Positions 56,697 through 64,000 of a DNA stretch of 64,000 bases are shown here, piece after piece. The stretch covers positions 180,775 to 244,774 of the forward strand of contig FJOG01000043.1 in the NCBI GenBank assembly GCA_900073065.1, read 5' to 3'. Position numbers and translations under genes: made by a program. This DNA is from Phialocephala subalpina. Its lineage: Eukaryota > Ascomycota > Leotiomycetes > Helotiales > Mollisiaceae. Under the pieces are notes generated by a model. It was given only the letters and a program-made list of their open reading frames with translations, ran no database searches and was not told the origin of the DNA. Position 1 is the first letter of the stretch. Each line of letters begins with the position of its first letter.

Positions 56697-59600
56697 ATGG
56701 CTTCGTATAAATCTGGGTTTGACCCACCGCCTCGGCCAAGCGAGACGTCGAGAGCAAGAAGGTTGGGCACATACATGCAGCAGGGTGCTGCGAGGATGGA
56801 GAAGCTGGAGCATAGGGAGGCAGACATTGCGCATCTTTCGGGGCAGATGGAGGGGGAGTCGAGGTTGAAGGCTCCTTCGGCAGGAAGGCCACAGCAGATG
56901 GGGCTACCAAGACCGAGTATGCGCGACCCATCGCCAAGTACGAGACCCAAGCTGGAGGAAAGAAGGACGGGGAGCAGCAGTTCGAGCTTTGGATTCAGTC
57001 GAAATGCCCCTAAGACGACTGCACCACCAGCTGTGAGGCCAACTCCAGAGTTGAGGGGGAAGTCATCCCGGAATGTACTTCGGAGGAAACCTTCTTCTGT
57101 TGCGCAACAGGCTGAACCCTTTCGTCCCCAGGCTGAGAGGAAAGAGTCTTCGTCGTCATCGACCAAGTTCTCCTCGACGTCTTCGGAGAGGCGGCCGAGC
57201 GTTGATGCGACGCAGAGGTCAGCTGAAGCTTACAATGAGATCTTTACCAGACCAGCGAGGAGTAAGACTCCAGCTGCGAAAGAGTCGCCACAGATATACC
57301 CGGAGCTGGACAGGTACCGATTCAAGCCAGAAACCGTGGTGCACAACAGACACATCACAGACTTGCCACACAAATTATCAACACAGGACCTGCCTCCATC
57401 CACGTCCATTTCTGGAACTCCTGTATACTCAGGTGGCAGCAGTCATCATCGGTACAGTGGGTACAGTGGAAGTGGCTATAGCGCGAGTCCATCGACGCGA
57501 TTCTCAGAATCGCCTGGTCCCGGCGCTTACAGCAGGGATACGACGCCTACCTCAATCTCATCTCAATCTCCAGGTATCTTGGCCCCCATGAAGCCGACCA
57601 CCACTCCAAGATTACGACAAGGCAGCCCGGCTCTCAACAGACCGCCTCTGTCGACTACCGGTCGGCGGAGAGCAGCAAGTATTCCTTCCGAAACTGAGGA
57701 CTCACAACAAGGCCTTCCTTCACTGCGGGAGTCGATCACTTCTTCATCGTCGAACTCGACAGTGAAGGGAGATGGGAAGGCTAAAGAGGGCAAGGAAAAG
57801 AAGAAGAAGAAGAGATTATCGCCACTCCCACCAAGTCCACCGCCTCGAAAGTCATCTCAGAAGTTCAAAAAGTCGAGGTCAGAAGAACCGGAAGACTCGC
57901 CTTCTAAGCCTTCTCAAGCTCCAGCGAAACCTGTGATGATGTCTCCAGCTGATTCGTCGCCTGCGAAACCAGTGCGACCTACCAGGACGGCGACTCCAGT
58001 CATCACCAAAGCTACACCGCCTATGCGACCGAGTAGAGAAGGCGCACCTGACCTGCACGTTCAGATGGGAGTATCTCCAATTGTTCAAAGCAATCTCACA
58101 GGTCTTCCGCAGAGTCGAAGATACAGCGCTCTTCCAAAACCGAGGAGTGTCGGGTCGTCGCCACAAATGCCAAGTCAGCCCACTCTGCGACCTCAGCCTG
58201 GAAGTCGATTACCATCGCGGAATAATCCATCGCCAAGCCCCATCATACCTTCACCGCGAGAAGCAACACCTGCGCCGTCTGGACTGGGCATCATTCCTGA
58301 TTTGCGACCACATCCTCCGACATCGAGAGGCATCTCACGAACACCAAGCCCAAGTGTCTCAAACACCAAGTCAAGATTCGGACTCTTCAGCAGACGCACC
58401 AAGACCACACCCGAAGTAACAACACTCGAGAACAGAGGCTCGCGAAAAGGCCCAGCAGCAGGAACCGGCCACGAAGGCTACGGCAAATACGCCGCCTCCC
58501 GCGGACGATCCAGCAGCGCAGGTGGTTTCTCCTCCCGCCAAAACTCCATCAGCCTGTCGATCGCCACCTCATCCTCGCAAGAAAGCGTCTCCAGCACACG
58601 AACACACGATCCGTTCTTGCTTCACCGCATGAGTCCTGTGATTATCGCTGGCGGGGGTGAGATTATCGAGAATCAGAATGCGAGTTCGGAGTTAACAAGG
58701 ACCGAGAGTAATACGAGTTTGCCGCCGTTGGATAGGTCGAGACCGAGTCTTGAGTCGAAGGGATCGGGACTCAGTCGTGAGGTGGAGAGGACGACGTTGT
58801 GGCCTTCTGCTATGCCGAAGGAGCAGACGAAACGCGCGAGTGCGATGGCGTTGCCGAAGGGGAGGAGAACGAGTGATAGTAGTGATGATGGTGTCGGCAA
58901 GAGTTCGTTGGCGTTTCGTCGTTCGGTATTGAACAACTCCACAGGGCCACTGAATCTTCCTCGGCCGTTGAACTTTGAGAATATGGTTGTGTCGCCGTCG
59001 ATGACGAGTCTGGACGCAAGTATTCTTTCTGATGAGTCGCTGATGGAAAGGGCAGAGATTGGGACCGCGAGGAAGGGTATGTTGACGAAGCCGAAGAAGT
59101 TAGAGAAGAAACCGAAGGAGCCTAGGAAGTGGAATTTCTTTCATCGATCGCAGCCGAATAAGCCTCAGCCTGAGCCTATGCCTGCGATGCAGGTGACAGT
59201 TGGCAAGGCTCCTGTGAAGGCGATCCCACATTACGCCCTTCTCGATTCCTCGGATGATCAACTCGACCCCGACTCTGTCAACTTGGAGGACCTACTTCAT
59301 GACGCAGAGGTTGTCGCTATGTCAAATGAGGAGTTGGATGCTCTGCAGTTCGGGCACTACAAGGAGGAGATACGAAGGAAGGAACAGCTCGATAATCTTG
59401 TCACTCCCGACTTGCCTGAGATAATCTCGATGCCAGAGCCAAGAATCGAAACGCCGCCAGCTCAAGTCTTCTTCTCGTCGCCAGAGCCAATGCAGACTCC
59501 AGAACCTATGCGGATGCCAGAACGACCGAAGAGTCCTCCCCCAAAAGATCTTCATCTAACACAAGAGCCAGCTCGAGTTCGTCCCAGTCGATTGCCACAA

Positions 59601-61529
59601 GTTGGTCGGATCCCAAAAGTCATCTCTGCTCGCCCTGAGACGACATCGCCGAAGTCCTTCTCGAGACCTTTCGCACGACTCAGCACTGTTCAACCCATCC
59701 TTACACCTCTCGTCATCGATACGCAGTCCGTCGCCGTCGGCCCCAGTCCGCCAAAGCCTTCGACTCCCGAACCTCAGACCGAGCCGCAGCCAGAGATCTC
59801 TGCCATCCCAAAGCTAAGACAAGAATCCACAGACTCCAAATCAGATAGCACAACAAGCCATCGTGACTTTCTCGCCTTCTCGCCTCGCAAGAACTCCGAA
59901 GCGACAACAAGCAGTTCCGGAGGCGTGAGTGGATTGAGCTTTGCTGCCACGACAGCCGTCATCCCTGCGCCTGACGATCCACTCGAGGAGGATGAGATGT
60001 GGGATGAGTACGATGATCTCATCGAGAATCCTGATGATGACACGATGAGAGTACCAGTTTCTGCCACCTCGTCGCATGGTGTGCCGTTTCAGTATGAGAG
60101 CTACGAGAGCAGGCGGCTGAGGAAAAGCAAGATTCGCGCAAAGGAATCTCCGACTTTGACATCGACGCCTGTTATCAAGGAGCCAGAGCAGCCCGAGCCA
60201 TCACCGGAGCGGAGATCTGCTCTCACTTCTTCGAGCGTGTATAGTGTCGATATGAGCGCAAGACTGAAGGATGCTTTACAAGCAGCCCCTAGTCCTACCA
60301 CGCCGCTGTCATTCACAGAATTCTTCTCTGGATATGGCGATCGTAATAACTCCGTCCACGAAGGCTCAGCACAAAAGAAACGCCACTCAAGCAGTTCCCG
60401 CTCTCGAAAATCCGGATCCTCAAGCACCCATTCTCGCTCGCGCTCTGAGTTGATGCCAATCGCTGAAGCCGACAAAGACACCTCATCACCAATCTCCCAA
60501 GTCAATCTGAGAGTTGGATCCATGACTGTTAGTAAATGGCTCACATTCGGACACGTCCTGTTCAGTCCTGCAAGAGAGGAGATCGCTGCAGTAGGAGAAC
60601 AGTCGAAACGCCATTCCATCCTTGTTATTGATGGTCTTGGTAATGGTTTGTCTCCCTACCCTCTCTCTTCCTAAAATTTGAAAGCTAAGGAGAAAACAAT
60701 AGATGACTGGTCTTTCTACGCCGCAGAAACCTACCCGAACAGCACATTCTACAACCTCTCCCCCACCCGTCCCTGGTCGACAGATAACGCCGCTCCAGCT
60801 CCATCGTTCCCCCTCACGCCACCGAACCATAGACAAGTCGAGTACGTTTCGCCACTCAACAAATTCCCATTCCCAAGCAGCACATTCACAGTTGTCGTCT
60901 TCCGCTTCCCATCCGCAATGTCCGACCCTGCATACCGCAACATAATCTCGGAAACAAAACGTGTCCTAAAACCAGGTGGATATTTGGAAATGGCGATCTT
61001 GGATCTAGATATGATGAATATGGGCAACCGTACACGACGAGCCGTTCGTGGAGTCAAGGTCAAGATTTCGAATGTGGACTCCGGAATCTCGTTGTCAAAT
61101 GCCAGCGACACGGTGCTCAAGATGGTGGGACGAAGAGGTTTCGAGGGGATTAAAAGTTGTATGGTTGGCGTCCCCGTCGCCTCAAACATCCCTCTCGACC
61201 CCGCCGCTCCTTCATCATCAACTTCACCGCCAAAGGATCCAAAAACCCAAGTCCTAAAACAGGAGTTGAGTCTCACCGATTTACTCCATACGCCGACAAG
61301 TCCAGCAGTTGACTCCTCAATCACAAAACAAGTCGCGAAGGTCGGTAGATGGTGGTATTCTCGGTGCTACGAAAGCCTGATATTGGCGGGTGGTGATCAG
61401 AGTGCGAGTTTGTTTAATGATGAAGTGTTACTAGGGGAGTGTGAGGAGTGGAGGAGTAGTTTTAAGCTTTGTGTTGCTGTTGCAAGGAAACCGAGTTTGA
61501 TGAGTAGGCCGAGGGGAGCTTCTGTATAA
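56697..61529 (+). CDS. Very long disordered protein with C-terminal methyltransferase-like domain
   Basis: Two exons (56697-60639, 60703-61529) give 1589 residues. Roughly the first 1250 are low-complexity, rich in Ser, Pro, Arg and Lys (for example KEKKKKKRLSPLPPSPPPRK and many RTPSPS-like phosphosite motifs), with acidic islands (DDPLEEDEMWDEYDDLIE). The last 300 residues fold like a class I SAM methyltransferase: KWLTFGHVLFSPAREEIAAV, HSILVIDGL-DDWSFYAAETY, FPFPSSTFTVVVFRFPSA, then ISETKRVLKPGGYLEMAILD (the post-motif III pattern of methyltransferase type 11). The glycine-rich SAM loop (usually GxGxG after the first strand) is replaced by DGLDDW, so activity is doubtful. Similar giant proteins occur across filamentous ascomycetes, so the gene is probably ancient and regulatory or scaffold-like; that is inference. 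Confidence 0.8.
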
Positions 61530-63070
61530 ACACACTTCCCTTCTTGTCACTCGACTTGGTTGGGGTTTTTTGTTTTGGGTCGGATGTCTGAGCATACTTC
61601 ATCTATTTTTGCGTTGCATAGCATAGCGTTTCCTTTCCTCTTCCCCTCTATCTATCTCATACATGTCTCAACATATCATATCATATCACAAGATATCAAG
61701 GCTCACGCCTATCGCTCTATCTTCATTTCGGAGGCAGGGATCGGGTCCGGGTCACTGGCTGGCCGGCTGTACTTAATGGTTTTGCATTTTTGGGAGGAGA
61801 GTCTTTGGTACAGCGGCTTGCATTTATTTCGGCGCTCGCGACGGAAGTGAGAAGAGGGGGAGGAGGAGAAAGGGGGTGATGATATCATGATGTCTTATTT
61901 TTTTGGGTTTTTTGCGAGCGGAGCAATGAACGAGGCGATAGATACCCTTGCTTTTGGTATTGATGGAAATGGGAATGTAATACGGGATATAAATAAGACG
62001 TGAATGGATTGTATAGAGTTGATCTTTACTTGCTTTAACTTCTTGTGAGAGTGAAGTGATATGACTTTGGGATTGGGGGATGTGCTGGTTGAGGGTTGAG
62101 CATCTGGCTTGCGCTTGGCATCGGAAGCAGCAATGCCAATTCAAGTATCTTGACTTGATTTCTTCTTCTCAAAACAAGACGGTGTCTGTTTAGGTGATGC
62201 GACCTTGGTCTGCAGTAATGTGCTGTTTCAAAGTCGAACAATGAGCTAAGACCCCCCCTTTTCGGCTATCTTCTCTTTCCGGCCACTTTTTATAACCTTT
62301 CTAATTCTATGGAAAATTAATATAACTATATAAAACTTGAAATATAAACTCTTTACATATAAATAAATAAATTAAAAAATATATATAATTATTTGGATTA
62401 CGTAATTAAAGTTAAAAAAATTTACTATATAAACTTTTAAAAATATAATTTAAAAAATGAACTATTAATAGAAATCCTTATATATTATATACTTTGAGTT
62501 TTATTATTTTAGTGGAATTAATTTTTCTTTTTTAAACTTGTTTTATTAATATTCAAAAAAATTATTTATAAATTTATAAAATTTCAAATTTATATATAAT
62601 TGATTTTAAACTTTAATTACGTAATCCAAATAATTATATTTTTTTTAATTTATTTATCTATATGTAAAGAGTTTATATTTCAAGTTTTATATAGTTATAT
62701 TAATTTTCCATAGAATTAAAAAGGTTATAAAAAGTGGCCGGAAAGAGGGGATAGCCGGAAAAAGGGGGGGGACATCTTTAATGCTTGGGATCAGTAGTAG
62801 TAATTCCAGTATCTTAGCTTGACTTGTTCCATTCCAAAGTGACGAAATGTCCGTTTGCGTGCTGTGACGTGAGGTTGGGGCAATGTGCTGGTTTGGACTT
62901 GGACATTTCAGCCATGCTTGTTTGGTATCAGAAGCAGAAGTAGGGATACAAAGTTCGTATTCCAACACACCACTTCCTGTAACGCCAAAACCTCCTCCCG
63001 GTTAATAGACTTGTCGCATACTCCAGTATATCCCAGCAAGATAAACTCCCAAGATCCACCACCGCTCCAT
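61530..63070. other. Intergenic region holding a complete MITE
   Basis: This lies between the 3' ends of the methyltransferase-like gene (+) and the AAA ATPase gene (-). Apart from the AT-rich element at 62252-62771 there are only short frames. Sequences flanking the element resemble each other (AGTATCTTGACTTG near 62147 and AGTATCTTAGCTTGACTTG near 62809), suggesting an older local duplication. Confidence 0.5.
62252..62771. mobile_element. Complete MITE with long terminal inverted repeats
   Basis: About 520 bp, A+T-rich inside and bounded by C7 on the left and G8 on the right. The first about 162 bases (62252-62413) are the inverted complement of 62608-62771 with a handful of differences: GGCTATC-CTCTTTCCGGCC, CCACTTTTTATAACCTTT, then TTAATATAACTATATAAAAC. 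No open frame is present, as expected of a non-autonomous element. The right end matches the partial element at 1-314. No clear target-site duplication was seen; the homopolymer ends blur the boundary. Confidence 0.85.
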
Positions 63071-64000
63071 CTATTCATCCATCTCAAGTTCATCCTCCGC
63101 CTCAAGCACCTCAGCACCTTCACGTCTCCGTTTGTCAGATCCATAACCCTGTTTTCCCTCGATTCTCTTTCGCTTGCTACCGGCTTTGCTGAAATCTCTT
63201 TCAAAATCTTTCAGATACTGCAGACCCTGAAGAATATCCTTCGCACTCAATGCTCGCTTGTCGTTGACCGCCAGAGCATGTGCTACCCGCACAATATTCT
63301 TGATTTCCCTCCCATTAATCTCTTCCGCCGAGACTTTCTTTAAAAATTTCGCATCTAGCCAGCGAGGGTGCTCTGGGTTGGTGGCTTTGAGAACGAATGT
63401 CTTCCAGAGCCCACTTCTGGCTTTGGCTGACAGGGGAGGATAGGTGAGGCATAGGTGGATCCGAGACTTGAAGGCGGCGTCGATAGTTTCGACTCGATTG
63501 GTGGTTAGGATTAGGGTTCCTTCAAAGTACTCCAGTATGCGCAGCAGAACTGCAGCCTTTGTCAGCTCGATGTTACAGGATGAACTGGCCAGTGGAAAGC
63601 TTACCGGAGACTTGCTCGTTTCGCAACATGTCGCTTCCACTTCCGCCTCTTTCTTGCATAAAGACGTCTGCTTCGTCGAGGAGTACAATTGAATTCCACT
63701 TAGAAGCTCTGGCAAGAGAAAGTGAGAGCAACTTGTCTGAAGTTGCAAAAGGTCTAAAATCAGACCTTGAAAGTGTATAGAGTGGCCTCTCTGAATAGTC
63801 GGCGATGCTCTCTGGTACACATTATTATCTACTCGGTACAGCAATGACGTAGTTCAACTCACCTGCAGTGAATGTCTTTCCCACACCTGGTGGTCCGTGT
63901 AATAGGATTATGAGACCTTTTCCCTTGCCAGCAATCAAGTCGTCAAATCGAGCTGTCCTCTCGTCCTGTGACTTGACGAGGGAGGAGAGTATTTTCTTCA
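63071..64000 (-). CDS. AAA-family ATPase, 3' part (runs off the right edge)
   Basis: Three exons are visible on the minus strand: from the edge to 63863, 63811-63605 and 63549-63071. The order of motifs is that of a fungal AAA ATPase of the DUF7025-associated type: IILLHGPPGVGKTFTA (Walker A), ESIADYSERPLYTLS, SKWNSIVLLDEADVFMQERG (Walker B DEAD), then LLRILEYFEGTLILTTNRVE (sensor 1) and AFKSRIHLCLTYPPL with the arginine-finger region. A helical lid with INGREIKNIVRVAHALA follows, and a tail rich in Lys/Arg then Glu (SKRKRIEGKQGYGSDKRRRE). The function of these ATPases is not established; they are probably remodelling ATPases. The N-terminal half, where DUF7025 would lie, is outside the window. 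Confidence 0.87.

Noticed and set aside
57073..60619. Many long frames on both strands inside the giant gene
   Set aside because: By-products of its low-complexity, GC-balanced coding sequence; they lack domains and starts.

Overview
The window is nuclear DNA of a filamentous ascomycete (Pezizomycotina). Genes carry short introns of roughly 45-80 bases with GT..AG borders, and the families present are typical of these fungi: Zn2Cys6 and bZIP-DUF3425 regulators, an MpaB/DUF2236 oxygenase, a decalin-type Diels-Alderase homologue, a CYP53-like P450, a Tho1 homologue and a DUF7025-type AAA ATPase. A Leotiomycete is a reasonable guess that I cannot test here. No rRNA, tRNA, CRISPR array or bacterial-style operon was seen. 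Exon borders below were worked out by eye from splice signals and reading-frame continuity; most models close in frame.

Layout. (1) 1-12.1 kb: the right half of an AT-rich MITE, a decayed gene, then an island of an MpaB-type oxygenase, a secreted Diels-Alderase-like cyclase and a bZIP-DUF3425 regulator, followed by 2.7 kb without genes that contains a perfect 20-bp hairpin. (2) 12.1-15.8 kb: a convergent pair, a Gfo/Idh/MocA sugar or inositol dehydrogenase and an MFS sugar/inositol transporter, which looks like a small uptake-and-oxidation module. (3) 16.8-23.8 kb: a fungal-specific regulator with no visible zinc cluster, a CYP53 (benzoate 4-monooxygenase)-like P450 and a P450 reductase; the last two are divergent over about 830 bp. 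(4) 23.8-29.3 kb: two diverged direct repeats of about 0.87 kb, an antisense zinc-knuckle relic and an apparently intact coiled-coil/zinc-knuckle gene. (5) 29.3-37.3 kb: a caspase-like protein with a membrane anchor, an F-box/LRR-like protein and a six-exon Zn2Cys6 regulator. (6) 37.5-52.2 kb: mostly lineage-restricted small or disordered proteins, an RS-rich basic protein, a secreted-protein gene with an unclear 5' end, a truncated GT32 mannosyltransferase, minisatellites and a Tho1 (SAP domain) gene. (7) 52.2-64 kb: 4.5 kb without a supported gene, a 1589-residue disordered protein ending in a degenerate methyltransferase domain, a complete MITE of about 520 bp with TIRs of about 160 bp, and the 3' part of an AAA ATPase running off the right edge.

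Functional links that the sequence supports best are the dehydrogenase/transporter pair and the P450/reductase pair with its neighbouring regulator. The oxygenase, cyclase and bZIP island looks like a tailoring-gene set with no polyketide synthase in view. No completely new system was demonstrated. The least explained items are the caspase-membrane protein, the disordered methyltransferase-like protein, the RS-rich protein and the orphan coiled-coil genes.
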